This document shows positions 31,636-40,749 of a stretch of 64,000 bases of DNA, piece by piece. Within the stretch, counting starts at the first letter, position 1, and each line of letters begins with the position of its first letter. Source of the DNA: Pseudomonas sp. Irchel s3h14 (GTDB lineage: Bacteria; Pseudomonadota; Gammaproteobacteria; Pseudomonadales; Pseudomonadaceae). The DNA is taken from NCBI RefSeq assembly GCF_900187425.1, contig NZ_FYDJ01000001.1:124001-188000 (forward strand), read 5' to 3'. The translations under genes were made by a program, and so were the position numbers. The notes below the pieces were generated by a model that saw only the letters and a program-made list of their open reading frames with translations, had not been told where the DNA came from and did not search any database.

Positions 31636-33542
31636 CCACCCCAACCGCCGCCGCACCGAGCATGTTGTCCTCGGCTGAACAACGCAGCGCCGCCCGACAA
31701 TTGACCCTGGCCATGCTCGCATTGGGCCTGCTTGCGCTCGGCCTGACCTGGCGCTGGTTGTCGCCGGAGCAGACGGGCGTCAGTCAATTGCTGCTGGGCT
31801 TTGCTTCGTTACTGGTGGCCGTGCCCGTGATGCGTTCCGCCTGGTACAGCCTGCGTTATCCGAGCCTGCACGGGATCACTGATCAATTGATCGCCCTGGC
31901 CATGCTGGGGGCGTGGGCCACGGGTGATCTGCTGACCGCGGCGTTGCTGCCGATCATCATGATCTTCGGCCACGTGCTGGAAGAGCGCAGCGTGATCGGC
32001 TCACAGGAGGCGATTCGCGCCCTTGGCAAACTGACTCGCAGCCACGCGCGCAAAGTTCAGGCCGATGGCGCCATCGTCGAAGTCGATAACGGCACACTCA
32101 AGGCCGGCGACCTCGTCGAGGTGCGCGCGGGTGACCGGGTGCCGGCGGATGGTCGGGTGCTGTCCGGTCAGGCGAGCCTGGACACCGCTTCGATTACTGG
32201 CGAATCGGTGCCGATGGAGGCGGGTGTCGGCATGCAAGTCTTCGGCGGCGCGATCAACCTCGACGGTCTGTTGCGTATTGAAGTGACCCGCACCGGCAAT
32301 GAGTCGACCCTCGGCAAAGTCATCGCGCTGATGCAAAGTGCCGAACGTTCCAAACCACCGATCACGCGTTTGCTGGAACGCTACGCCGGCAGCTACATGG
32401 TGCTGGTGTTGCTGCTGGCCGCGGTGACCTGGTTCGTCACTAACGATGCTCAGGCCATGCTCGCGGTGTTGGTGGCGGCCTGTCCTTGTGCATTGGTGTT
32501 GTCCGCGCCGGCCACGGCGATTGCCGGGGTGGCGGTGGCGGCTCGTCACGGGATTCTGATTCGCAGCTCCGCGTTCCTCGAAGAGTTGGCAGACCTGACT
32601 TCACTGGTGGTCGACAAGACCGGAACCCTGACCTTCGGCACCTTGCGTTTGCAATCCATCGACAGCCCAATCGAGGATCGCAGCCACGTCCTTAAACTCG
32701 CTGCCAGCCTCGGGTCCGCCAGCAGTCATCCGGTCAGCCGCGCGCTCGCCGGGTTGGTCACCCAGGAACATTTTCTGCTGCTCTCCGACATCCGCGAACG
32801 TCAGGGGTTGGGCGTGGTGGCGATGACGGAGCAGGGCGAGGCGGCGCTCGGTCGTCCGGAGCTATTCGCGCAATTGGGCATCGCCACTTCAAGTGTCCCC
32901 GACCACGATGGCCCGATTGCCGGGTTGGCGCTCAACGGTGAATTCCTCGCCTGGCTTTTGCTGGCCGACAGCGTCAAACCCGAAGCTCGATTTGCTTTGA
33001 GCGAGTTACGCGAATTGGGGTTGGGCAGGCAGTTGCTGCTGACAGGTGATCGGCAAAGCGTCGCGCACACATTGGCGCGAGATGTCGGGATCAGCGACGT
33101 TGAAGCTCAAGCGTTGCCCGAGGACAAACTCAATCGCGTGCTGAAGGAAATCGGCAGCGGCTTCCGGCCGATGGTCGTGGGAGATGGGATCAACGATTCG
33201 CTGGCGCTCAAGGCCGGCGTGGTCGGCGTCGCCATGGGCGCGGGTGGGGCGGATATCGCGCTGGCCTCGGCCGATATCGTCCTGATCGGCAGCGACCTGC
33301 GTCGACTCGGCACGTGTGTGCGCTTGAGTCGCCAATGCCGGCAAACGTTGCAGGTTAACGTGATCATCGGTCTGGGCTGGACGCTGGCGATTGTAGCTTT
33401 CGCCGCCTTCGGCTGGCTCGGTGCTGCGGGCGCGATGATTGCCGCGCTGTTGCACAACTTCAGCACCTTGCTGGTGTTGGGGAATGCCGGGCGTTTACTG
33501 CGTTTTCAGGAACCATTGCTCAAGCTGAAGGATGAGGATTGA
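31632..33542 (+). CDS. P1B-type heavy-metal-translocating ATPase
   Basis: ATP-driven metal exporter of 636 aa, last gene of the SPFH operon. Visible motifs: ITGESVPME (actuator, 188-196), the metal-binding CPC in transmembrane helix 6 (284-286), the phosphorylation motif DKTGTLT (Asp328), SSHPVSRAL (HP at 366-367) and GDGIND. There is no N-terminal metal-binding domain. The Lys and Asp typical of Zn/Cd pumps in the last two helices are replaced: the region reads IIGLGWTLAIV and ALLHNFSTLLV. Metal specificity is therefore open. The His-rich tail two genes upstream may replace the missing domain. Confidence 0.9.
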   Translation: MTTPTAAAPSMLSSAEQRSAARQLTLAMLALGLLALGLTWRWLSPEQTGVSQLLLGFASLLVAVPVMRSAWYSLRYPSLHGITDQLIALAMLGAWATGDLLTAALLPIIMIFGHVLEERSVIGSQEAIRALGKLTRSHARKVQADGAIVEVDNGTLKAGDLVEVRAGDRVPADGRVLSGQASLDTASITGESVPMEAGVGMQVFGGAINLDGLLRIEVTRTGNESTLGKVIALMQSAERSKPPITRLLERYAGSYMVLVLLLAAVTWFVTNDAQAMLAVLVAACPCALVLSAPATAIAGVAVAARHGILIRSSAFLEELADLTSLVVDKTGTLTFGTLRLQSIDSPIEDRSHVLKLAASLGSASSHPVSRALAGLVTQEHFLLLSDIRERQGLGVVAMTEQGEAALGRPELFAQLGIATSSVPDHDGPIAGLALNGEFLAWLLLADSVKPEARFALSELRELGLGRQLLLTGDRQSVAHTLARDVGISDVEAQALPEDKLNRVLKEIGSGFRPMVVGDGINDSLALKAGVVGVAMGAGGADIALASADIVLIGSDLRRLGTCVRLSRQCRQTLQVNVIIGLGWTLAIVAFAAFGWLGAAGAMIAALLHNFSTLLVLGNAGRLLRFQEPLLKLKDED

Positions 33543-33689
33543 GTACGCCTGGTGAATGCTCTAAACAGCGTGAACTCGGGCGATTTCAAGTTTTCAGAAC
33601 TGTACGACGAATTCGTAGTCATCTAGGTGAGGGCAATCACTTTTGTGAATTCGCGACGGTGGGTTCGAGCGTTACGAATTATAGAAAAG

Positions 33690-33708
33690 GGCTATTAATT
33701 CGATAGCC
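33690..33708. other. Short hairpin upstream of the cyclopropane synthase gene
   Basis: GGCTAT (33690-33695) and ATAGCC (33703-33708) form a 6-bp stem with a 7-base loop and are followed by AGCTATTTTTC. It could be a weak terminator for the preceding operon or part of the cfa leader. The gap 33543-33768 shows no gene. Confidence 0.35.
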
Positions 33709-33768
33709 AGCTATTTTTCAAGGATGGACTACCCTCACATCAGACGTCTGAAACAAGAGGGTCTATCC

Positions 33769-34953
33769 ATGCTCGCGCATCTTCCTCCGGCCTTACAGAA
33801 TCTGCAGTTACCGCTACGCCTGCGACTCTGGGACGGCCATGAATTCAATCTGGGGCCGACGCCTAGCGTCACTATTGTGGTCAAGGACCCACAAATGGTT
33901 ACCCAGTTCACTCATCCAAGCCTGGACGCGCTCGGAGCGGCGTTTGTCGAAGGTAAACTTGAGCTGGAAGGCTCCATCAGCGACGTGATCCGTGTCTGCG
34001 ATGAGTGGAGCCAGGCGTTGCTCGGTGATCAAGACAGTCAACCGGTGCGCACCGCTCACGACAAAGAAGCCGACGCCAAGGCGATTTCCTACCACTACGA
34101 CCTTTCCAACGCGTTTTATCAACTGTGGCTCGACAGTGACATGGCGTATTCTTGCGCCTATTTTGAGACCGGCAGTGAAACGCTGGAACAAGCCCAGCAA
34201 GCCAAATTCCGCCACCTGTGCCGCAAGCTGCGGCTGCAACCAGGGGAATATTTGCTGGATGTCGGCTGCGGTTGGGGCGGACTGGCACGGTATGCGGCCC
34301 GGGAGTTTGGCGCGAAGGTGTTCGGGATCACACTCAGTAAAGAGCAACTGGCACTTGCCCGTGAACGGGTGACTGCCGAAGGTCTGGACGATCTGGTCGA
34401 ACTGCAACTGCTCGACTACCGCGACCTGCCTCAGGACGGTCGCTTCGACAAAGTGGTCAGTGTCGGCATGTTCGAACACGTTGGCCACGCCAATCTGGCC
34501 GAGTACTGCAACACCTTGTTCGGTGCGGTGAAGGAGGGTGGCCTGGTGATGAACCACGGGATCACCGCCAAGCGCATCGACGGCCGTCCGGTGGGGCGCG
34601 GTGCCGGCGAATTCATCGAGAAATATGTGTTCCCCAATGGCGAGCTGCCGCACCTGTCGATGATCTCTGCCGAGATCAGCGAAGCAGGGCTGGAGATCGT
34701 CGACGTCGAGAGTCTGCGCCTGCATTACGCGCGTACGCTGGACCATTGGAGCGAACGCCTGGAAGACAATCTGGAAGCGGCTTCCAGGCTGGTGCCAGAG
34801 CAGGCGTTACGGATCTGGCGGCTGTATCTGGCGGGATGCGCTTATGCGTTCGCCAAGGGTTGGATCAATCTGCACCAGATCCTGGCGGTGAAAGCCCACC
34901 CCGATGGCAGCCATGAACTGCCATGGACGCGAGACGATATCTACAACCCTTAA
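33769..34953 (+). CDS. cfa: Cyclopropane-fatty-acyl-phospholipid synthase
   Basis: Transfers a methylene group from SAM to cis double bonds of membrane phospholipids, often in stationary phase or under stress. The 394-aa protein has an N-terminal lipid-binding domain and a SAM-binding core with [16 protein letters not shown] (near 180), then [16 protein letters not shown] 33769 follows GAGGG; an open frame from 33724 would lengthen it without similarity. The 3' end overlaps the convergent cardiolipin synthase gene by four bases. In P. putida the equivalent origin-proximal gene is called cfaB. Confidence 0.95.
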   Translation: MLAHLPPALQNLQLPLRLRLWDGHEFNLGPTPSVTIVVKDPQMVTQFTHPSLDALGAAFVEGKLELEGSISDVIRVCDEWSQALLGDQDSQPVRTAHDKEADAKAISYHYDLSNAFYQLWLDSDMAYSCAYFETGSETLEQAQQAKFRHLCRKLRLQPGEYLLDVGCGWGGLARYAAREFGAKVFGITLSKEQLALARERVTAEGLDDLVELQLLDYRDLPQDGRFDKVVSVGMFEHVGHANLAEYCNTLFGAVKEGGLVMNHGITAKRIDGRPVGRGAGEFIEKYVFPNGELPHLSMISAEISEAGLEIVDVESLRLHYARTLDHWSERLEDNLEAASRLVPEQALRIWRLYLAGCAYAFAKGWINLHQILAVKAHPDGSHELPWTRDDIYNP

Positions 34954-36389
34954 AGTATCGGTGAAATAAGCCGGGCGACCCGCATGCCGACCTGTTGCAG
35001 GCGGTGGGTCTCCCGGCTTTCTTCTTTGGCGATCTCGTGAGCCTGGGCGAAGTCATCGATGAGCATCTGTTCTACTTCGGCGGCAAATTCGCTGTCGACC
35101 GTCAACAACATCACTTCAAAATTCAGCCGGAACGAGCGGTTGTCCAGATTGGCACTGCCAATGGCGCTGATTTCGCTGTCGATCAACACCACTTTCTGAT
35201 GCAGGAATCCCGGCTCATAGCGGAACACCCGCACGCCGGCGCGCACGGCTTCGAAGGCATAAAGGCTGGAGGCGGCGTAGACGATCCGGTGGTCCGGTCG
35301 AGAGGGCAGCAACAGCCGCACATCCACGCCTCGCAGAACCGCTAGCCTTAACGCAGCGAACACGGCTTCGTCGGGGATGAAATACGGGCTGGTGATCCAC
35401 ACCCGCTCGGTTGCCGCATGGATGGCTTCGACGAAGAATAACGAACAGGTTTCGTAGGAATCCGCCGGACCGCTGGCGAGTAATTGGCAGAGCACGCCGT
35501 CGTCCGGGTAAACGTCCGGCAGGATCAGCGGCGGCAATGAGCGGGCGGCCCAAAACCAGTCTTCAGCGAAAGATTCCTGCATGCAGGCAACCACCGGCCC
35601 GCGTACTTGCACATGGGTATCGCGCCACGGGGCGAGGGGTGGTTTCTCGCCCATGTATTCGTCGCCGACGTTGTGCCCTCCGACGAAACCCAGCACTCCA
35701 TCGACCACCACAATCTTGCGGTGGTTGCGGAAGTTGACCTGGAAGCGGTTGAGCCAGCCGCTGCGGGTCGCAAAGGCTTTGACCTCGACGCCGGCATCGC
35801 GCAGCGGCTGCACGTAACTGTGAGGCAGGGAATGGCTGCCGATGCGGTCGTACAATAAATAAACCGCCACGCCTTCGGCGGCTTTCTGCAGTAGCAAGGT
35901 TTGCAGGCGTTGACCGAGGCGATCGTCGTGGATGATGAAAAACTGAATCAGCACTGCTTCTTTCGCATTGCTGATGGCGTCAAAAATGGCGTTGAAGGTG
36001 GCTTGGCCGTCGATCAGCAAACGCACTTCGTTGTTCGCCAGGCACGGCATGCGCCCCAGTTTCGGCATGGCCCTCAAGGACGCGTAAGCATTGGAGGCAC
36101 GAGCGGTCAGCGCCTCTTCTACCCAAGGACGCCAGTTCAGATCGGAGATAGCCTTGCGCATTTCTTCGTTGGCCTGGCGCCGAGCCTTGATGTAGCCATC
36201 GAAGGTACTGCGGCCGAAGACCAGATAGGGGATGAGCGTGAGGTAGGGAATAAACACCAACGACAGGGCCCAGGCGATTGATCCCTGGGCGGTCCGGACG
36301 GTGAGCACGGCGTGGATGGCAGCGATCAGGCCCAGCGTGTGAAGCAGTGCAATCATGTAGCCGAAAATATGCGGTCCAAAGTAATCCAT
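34950..36389 (-). CDS. clsA: Cardiolipin synthase A
   Basis: Condenses two phosphatidylglycerol molecules to cardiolipin in the inner membrane. The 479-aa protein has two N-terminal transmembrane helices (about 7-55) and two phospholipase-D HKD motifs: [19 protein letters not shown] (near 225-243) and [20 protein letters not shown] (near 400-420). The two catalytic His-Lys-Asp sets are intact. It is convergent with cfa, another membrane lipid enzyme, and the coding regions overlap by four bases. Confidence 0.96.
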   Translation of the reverse strand: MDYFGPHIFGYMIALLHTLGLIAAIHAVLTVRTAQGSIAWALSLVFIPYLTLIPYLVFGRSTFDGYIKARRQANEEMRKAISDLNWRPWVEEALTARASNAYASLRAMPKLGRMPCLANNEVRLLIDGQATFNAIFDAISNAKEAVLIQFFIIHDDRLGQRLQTLLLQKAAEGVAVYLLYDRIGSHSLPHSYVQPLRDAGVEVKAFATRSGWLNRFQVNFRNHRKIVVVDGVLGFVGGHNVGDEYMGEKPPLAPWRDTHVQVRGPVVACMQESFAEDWFWAARSLPPLILPDVYPDDGVLCQLLASGPADSYETCSLFFVEAIHAATERVWITSPYFIPDEAVFAALRLAVLRGVDVRLLLPSRPDHRIVYAASSLYAFEAVRAGVRVFRYEPGFLHQKVVLIDSEISAIGSANLDNRSFRLNFEVMLLTVDSEFAAEVEQMLIDDFAQAHEIAKEESRETHRLQQVGMRVARLISPIL

Positions 36390-36521
36390 GGGGGCAGCCT
36401 TGCTCCTGAAGATTCAATGCTTAACAGACCATGTTCCGTGCAGAATGTCGCTATTTAATTGGCCCATGAACCGAAGCTACTCGCTGACGTCTAACGGCCA
36501 CAACTGATCAGGAGTTACTCG

Positions 36522-37043
36522 ATGAACGTTCGTCTGCTGGGTTTGGCCATGGCTGTTGGTTTGTCACTTCCTGTGGCCGCTCAGGCGCAGATGTTGCAGC
36601 CCGGTTTGTGGGAAATGACCACAAGCAACATGAAGGTCGATGACCAGAATCTCCCGGATTTGCAGCTGATTCTTGGCCAGATACAGAGCCAGATGACCCC
36701 TCAACAGCGCGCGCAGCTCGAAAAGCAGGGCATCACCATGGGCGGCAAAGGGATTCGGGCTTGTCTGACTCCGGAGCAGGTGAAGACAGACGATATTCCG
36801 CTGACCGATCCACAGTCGGGCTGCAAGCAAGAAATCACCGACCGCACCGGGAATCAGTGGAAATTCCGCTTCAGCTGTCCGAAAGCGCAGGGCACCGGTG
36901 TTGCCACTTTCCTCAGTGATCGTGAGTTCACCACCAAGGTTAACGGCACCTTCAACGCCACCGGCATTCAGCAGAAGGGCAGCCTCGATAGCCGCGCCGT
37001 TTGGTTGGGGCAGGATTGCGGGACCGTCAAGCCGAGAGCTTAA
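36522..37043 (+). CDS. DUF3617 domain periplasmic protein
   Basis: A 173-aa secreted protein of unknown function. The signal peptide ends near AAQAQ (residues 20-23). The mature part starts LQPGLWEMTT, the opening typical of DUF3617, and has four Cys (in IRACLTPEQ, SGCKQEI, FSCPKAQ and QDCGTV) that can form two disulphides. It stands alone between clsA and the zinc island; the ThrRS-like gene ends 23 bases away on the other strand. Confidence 0.85.
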   Translation: MNVRLLGLAMAVGLSLPVAAQAQMLQPGLWEMTTSNMKVDDQNLPDLQLILGQIQSQMTPQQRAQLEKQGITMGGKGIRACLTPEQVKTDDIPLTDPQSGCKQEITDRTGNQWKFRFSCPKAQGTGVATFLSDREFTTKVNGTFNATGIQQKGSLDSRAVWLGQDCGTVKPRA

Positions 37044-37066
37044 AAGGCCGCCAGCAGGCTCGCGAC

Positions 37067-37948
37067 CTACATGACCGTGTGGGAGCGGGCCTGATTCAAC
37101 CACTCACACACCGTCTCAACCCCCATCCTCCCGAAGTCTTCACCTGTGCGGCTGCGCACACTGACAAACCCGCCTGCTTTTTCTTTCTCCCCGATCACCA
37201 CCAGATACGGCACATGCTGACTGTGCTCGCGAATCTTTTGGCGGACTTTCTCGTGACGCAGATCCGCGCGGGCGTGCACGCCACTTCGACGCAATGCCTC
37301 GGTCACCGACTGCGCATAATCCGCCTGACGCTCGTCCATGCTGACGATCATGACGTGTGGTGGTGTCCGCCAGTTATCAAGCTCCTGTTGGCAGGACCAG
37401 CATGTACCGTAAATCCGTTGCGGCAACGTATCGCTGATGTGGTCGAGGGTGAACGCTTGCAGCACTCTGGTCGCGGGGACATGCGGGCCAGCGGTCGTAG
37501 ATTCGAAGTTCCCCAGGCGGTAAAGCGATGTCTTTCCTTGACGGCGAATCGAGTGATTGGTCGCCGCCAGAGCCTGCATGCGGGCTTCGATCAGTCGCAG
37601 GTCTGTCTGCGTTAAGGATCGCTCGGCAGAAAACGAATGAAAGAACCCGTCGCCCAGCGCCGTTCCTGCGTGAAGTTGCACCTGTGGATGGAGTTGTTTA
37701 ACGGCCATGGCCAGCATCAGCACGCAGGAGCGTCGCAGGATCTCCAGCCCGTCGGGCTCTTGAGGCGTGACGATGCTGACCCTGGCATCGGCTTCGATCA
37801 TGAACTCACAGTCCACCAGGATGCCGTCCACTCGGCCGGCCACCGCCGCTTTTGCCAGTCCGGGTCCGATACTCGCGGCGAGTTCGTACACCGACAGCGG
37901 TTGGTCGTATTCACGCAATGAACCATCGCTCAGGGTGATGTGAATCAT
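37067..37948 (-). CDS. Threonyl-tRNA synthetase-like protein lacking the catalytic domain
   Basis: A 293-aa relative of ThrRS (usual length about 640). It keeps the TGS domain (1-62), a shortened N2 editing domain (about 65-184) and the C-terminal anticodon-binding domain (about 190-285, with VHARADLRHEKVRQKIREHS). The whole class II catalytic core, with motifs 1-3 and the zinc ligands, is absent. The editing site is degraded too: E. coli His73 and His77 align with Arg73 and Leu77, and Cys182 with Thr152; only the GPH His remains (His156). The frame is intact, so this is a retained protein. It is last in the folE2 operon. It cannot charge tRNA; tRNA binding or regulation is inferred. Confidence 0.85.
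   Translation of the reverse strand: MIHITLSDGSLREYDQPLSVYELAASIGPGLAKAAVAGRVDGILVDCEFMIEADARVSIVTPQEPDGLEILRRSCVLMLAMAVKQLHPQVQLHAGTALGDGFFHSFSAERSLTQTDLRLIEARMQALAATNHSIRRQGKTSLYRLGNFESTTAGPHVPATRVLQAFTLDHISDTLPQRIYGTCWSCQQELDNWRTPPHVMIVSMDERQADYAQSVTEALRRSGVHARADLRHEKVRQKIREHSQHVPYLVVIGEKEKAGGFVSVRSRTGEDFGRMGVETVCEWLNQARSHTVM
37078..37090. repeat. REP fragment forming the 3' end of the ThrRS-like gene
   Basis: TGTGGGAGCGGGC is identical to the conserved end of the REP repeats seen at 53993, 54080 and 60528. Read on the minus strand it encodes Ala-Arg-Ser-His, the residues just before the final TVM of the ThrRS-like protein. Confidence 0.6.
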
Positions 37949-37965
37949 GTCGGTGCTCTCGAGTG

Positions 37966-39303
37966 CTAGCGCATAAACCGTAGTGGTAAACCCTGGCAGT
38001 TGTCATTAAGACGTTTGTCGTGCCAGGCAATTTGCCCCGACACGATCGTGGTGCTGACGCTGTGCCGGAAACGCTTGCGGGCAAAAGGTGTCCAGCCGCA
38101 TTGAGACAGGATCGGCTGCAGGGAAACGGCGACGCCGCCGGGTTCCGGTTTGATCAGAACGAGGTCGGCCCAATAGCCTTCGCGCAGATAACCGCGGTCG
38201 GGAATGGCGAACAGATCGGCGACTCGGTGACTGGTTTTTGCGACGAGCGTAGTGATCGGCAACACTTCATCCGCGACCAATTCCAGCAACGCGGGCAGGG
38301 CGTGTTGCACCAACGGCAAACCGGAAGGCGCCTGACTGTACGGCCGCTGTTTTTCGGCCCAGGTGTGTGGCGCGTGATCGCTGCCGATCACGTCGAGCCG
38401 ATGGCTCAGCAATGCTTTGCGCAAGGCATCGCGGTCGGCCTGGGTTTTGATCGCCGGGTTGCACTTGATCAGGTTGCCGAGGCTCGGGTAATCCCGGTCA
38501 TCGAACAGCAAGTGGTGCAGGCAGACTTCGGCAGTGATGCGTTTTTGGGCCAGCGGCTTGTCTTCGAACAACGCCAGTTCGCGGGCGGTGGTCAGGTGCA
38601 GAACGTGCAGTCGGGTGCCGTGACGCCTGGCCAGGTCCACGGCCATAGAGGAGGAGCGAAAGCAGGCCTCGGCGTTGCGGATCAGCGGGTGGGCCGCCGC
38701 TGGAATGTGTTCGCCGAACAAGTCACGCAGGTTCGCGGCATTGGCGTCGATGCTGGGCGTGTGTTCGCAGTGGGCCAACAGAATGGTCGGCACCTCGGCG
38801 AATAACCGCTCCAGAATCTTTGGGTCATCGACCAGCATGTTGCCGGTCGAGGCGCCCATGAACACTTTGACGCCGGCAACTTCACAGGGATTAAGCCAGG
38901 CGACGGTATCGAGATTGTCGTTGCTCACGCCGAAATGAAAGCCGTAATTGGCGACGGAGTTGATCGCCGCTCGGCGCTTTTTGTCGGTCAATGCGCTGAG
39001 GGTCAGGGTCGCCGGATTGGTGTTGGGCATGTCCATGAAGCTGGTGATGCCACCGGCCACCGCAGCCCGGGATTCGGTGTAGAAGCTGCCCTTGTCTGGC
39101 GAGCCTGGATCGCGGAAATGCACTTGGTCGTCGATCATTCCGGGCAGCAGCCATTGCCCTTGTGCGTCGATTTCCACGTCGGCATTTTCACCGTGGATGC
39201 TGCTGGCGATCTTCACGATTCGCCCGTTGCTCACCAACAGATCACCTTCAAACTCCCGACCTTCGTTCACCAGCCGGGCATTGCGAATCAGCACGCTGCT
39301 CAT
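37966..39303 (-). CDS. pyrC: Dihydroorotase-like amidohydrolase (PyrC paralog in zinc-response operon)
   Basis: Cyclic amidohydrolase of 445 aa related to dihydroorotase, the third step of pyrimidine synthesis. Metal-site elements visible: IDDQVHFRDPG, the carboxylated Lys in KVFMGASTGNM, HCEHTP, HVLHLTT and GSDHAPHT. The first HxH motif reads QxH (DDQVH), a feature I recall as typical of one dihydroorotase subfamily rather than a random loss. ATG 39303 is two bases past the carbonic anhydrase stop; upstream frame extension was rejected. In the operon it probably backs up a zinc-dependent housekeeping enzyme. Confidence 0.88.
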   Translation of the reverse strand: MSSVLIRNARLVNEGREFEGDLLVSNGRIVKIASSIHGENADVEIDAQGQWLLPGMIDDQVHFRDPGSPDKGSFYTESRAAVAGGITSFMDMPNTNPATLTLSALTDKKRRAAINSVANYGFHFGVSNDNLDTVAWLNPCEVAGVKVFMGASTGNMLVDDPKILERLFAEVPTILLAHCEHTPSIDANAANLRDLFGEHIPAAAHPLIRNAEACFRSSSMAVDLARRHGTRLHVLHLTTARELALFEDKPLAQKRITAEVCLHHLLFDDRDYPSLGNLIKCNPAIKTQADRDALRKALLSHRLDVIGSDHAPHTWAEKQRPYSQAPSGLPLVQHALPALLELVADEVLPITTLVAKTSHRVADLFAIPDRGYLREGYWADLVLIKPEPGGVAVSLQPILSQCGWTPFARKRFRHSVSTTIVSGQIAWHDKRLNDNCQGLPLRFMR

Positions 39304-39305
39304 GG

Positions 39306-39866
39306 TCAGAACTCGTTCTGCAGGGCTTTGTAGCCGCGCACAAGATCGACGTTGGTACGCGCCACGTCCTCGGAAAACTCCGAGGCGCTGACGCTCACCG
39401 GTGGGAACTGCGACAGATCTGTCTTCGGGCCGATGCGGGTGGTGGAGGGCACGTAGAAGTCTTCGGGCAAGTCGCGACCATCGACCACCGAGTTGTGCCG
39501 CACTACGCAACCGTCACCGACGACGCAGTTGAACAGCACGCTGTTGAACCCGATAAACACCCGGTCGCCAACCTTGCACGGACCATGAACGATCGAGCGG
39601 TGGGCGATGGAACTGAACTCGCCGATGGTCACTGCCGCGCCGGACTTGGAGTGGATCACCACGCCATCCTGGATGTTCGAGTTGGCGCCGATGGTGATCG
39701 GCTCCATCTCGCCTGAGGCATCCACTTCGTCGGCACGAATCACCGCGTAAGGACCGACGAAGACGTTCTCGCCGATCACCACTTTGCCGCAGATGATGGC
39801 GGTTTTGTCCACGTAGGCAGATTCGGCTATCACCGGCAAATCACCGGAAGGATTCTTGCGGATCAT
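39306..39866 (-). CDS. Gamma-class carbonic anhydrase family protein
   Basis: Left-handed beta-helix protein of 186 aa with repeating hexapeptides (IICGKVVIGENVFVGPYAVI). Three His in the expected order (VVIHSKSG, SIAHRSIVH with two) match the trimer-interface metal site of gamma-carbonic anhydrases, which can use iron or cobalt as well as zinc. The start overlaps the preceding stop by four bases. Position in a Zur-type operon suggests it replaces a zinc-only carbonic anhydrase during starvation. Confidence 0.9.
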   Translation of the reverse strand: MIRKNPSGDLPVIAESAYVDKTAIICGKVVIGENVFVGPYAVIRADEVDASGEMEPITIGANSNIQDGVVIHSKSGAAVTIGEFSSIAHRSIVHGPCKVGDRVFIGFNSVLFNCVVGDGCVVRHNSVVDGRDLPEDFYVPSTTRIGPKTDLSQFPPVSVSASEFSEDVARTNVDLVRGYKALQNEF

Positions 39867-40738
39867 GGCTTGCTCAACGCGTTGTACAGGGTGTTGAGGT
39901 TGTACTCGAACAACCCGATGAATGTGCTGGCCGGCCCGTTAGCCGCGAGCGCATCGGAGTACAACGTGCCACCGATGTGCGCGCCGCTTTCATCGGCAAT
40001 CTGCTTGAGCAGGCGTGCATCCTTGATGTTTTCCATGAACACCGCTTTGACCTTGGCCTGGCGTATCTGGGTGATCAGTGCAGCGACTTCGGCGGCTGAC
40101 GGTTCGCGCTCGGTGGACAGGCCTTGAGGCGCCATGAAGTCGATGCCATAGGCCTGACCGAGATAACCGAAGGCGTCATGGGACGTCACGATTTTACGAT
40201 TGCCCGGTGGCAGCGAACCGAGTTTGACCTTGGCTTCGGCAAGCAGCGCGTAGATCTGTTTCAGGTAGGCCTGACTGTTGCGTTCGTAGTCGTTTTTATT
40301 CGTCGGGTCGGCGGCGATCAGTGCCTTGGTGATGTTGCTGATATACAGCTCAGCGTTCGCCAGGTTGTGCCAGGCGTGCGGGTCGGGAATCGTCTCGCCA
40401 TCTTCATCCAGGGAACGCGGGATGACGCCGCGGCTCGCGCTGATCACCGGCGCTTTGGTCTCGGTGCTGGTCACCAGTCGGTCCAGCCATGGCTCGAAAC
40501 CCAAGCCGTTTTTAATGATGAGTTTGGCTTTGAGCAACGCCTTGGCGTTGTCCGGAGTCGGCTCGTACGTGTGAGCATCGGCATCCGCGCCGACCATGTT
40601 GGTGATCTGGATATGGTCGCCGCCGACTTGATGGGTCATGTCGGCGAGGATGCTGAAACTGGTGACTACCTGAAGTTTTTCCGCAGCAGACAGCGACATC
40701 GACAGCAGCAAACTGAACAGCACGAGTAGAACGCGCAT
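39863..40738 (-). CDS. Zinc-type ABC transporter substrate-binding protein (ZnuA-like)
   Basis: Periplasmic cluster A-I metal-binding protein of 291 aa. The signal peptide (MRVLLVLFSLLLSMSLSAAE) is followed by conserved ligand positions in DAHTYEPTP, DPHAWHNLA and TSHDAFGYLGQ plus an acidic residue near the C-terminus. It lacks the long His-rich loop of classical ZnuA. ATG 40738 is preceded by GAGGTG. It lies directly downstream of the permease gene with 11 bases between, and overlaps the carbonic anhydrase start by four. Confidence 0.93.
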   Translation of the reverse strand: MRVLLVLFSLLLSMSLSAAEKLQVVTSFSILADMTHQVGGDHIQITNMVGADADAHTYEPTPDNAKALLKAKLIIKNGLGFEPWLDRLVTSTETKAPVISASRGVIPRSLDEDGETIPDPHAWHNLANAELYISNITKALIAADPTNKNDYERNSQAYLKQIYALLAEAKVKLGSLPPGNRKIVTSHDAFGYLGQAYGIDFMAPQGLSTEREPSAAEVAALITQIRQAKVKAVFMENIKDARLLKQIADESGAHIGGTLYSDALAANGPASTFIGLFEYNLNTLYNALSKP

Positions 40739-40749
40739 CGGGTAACACC

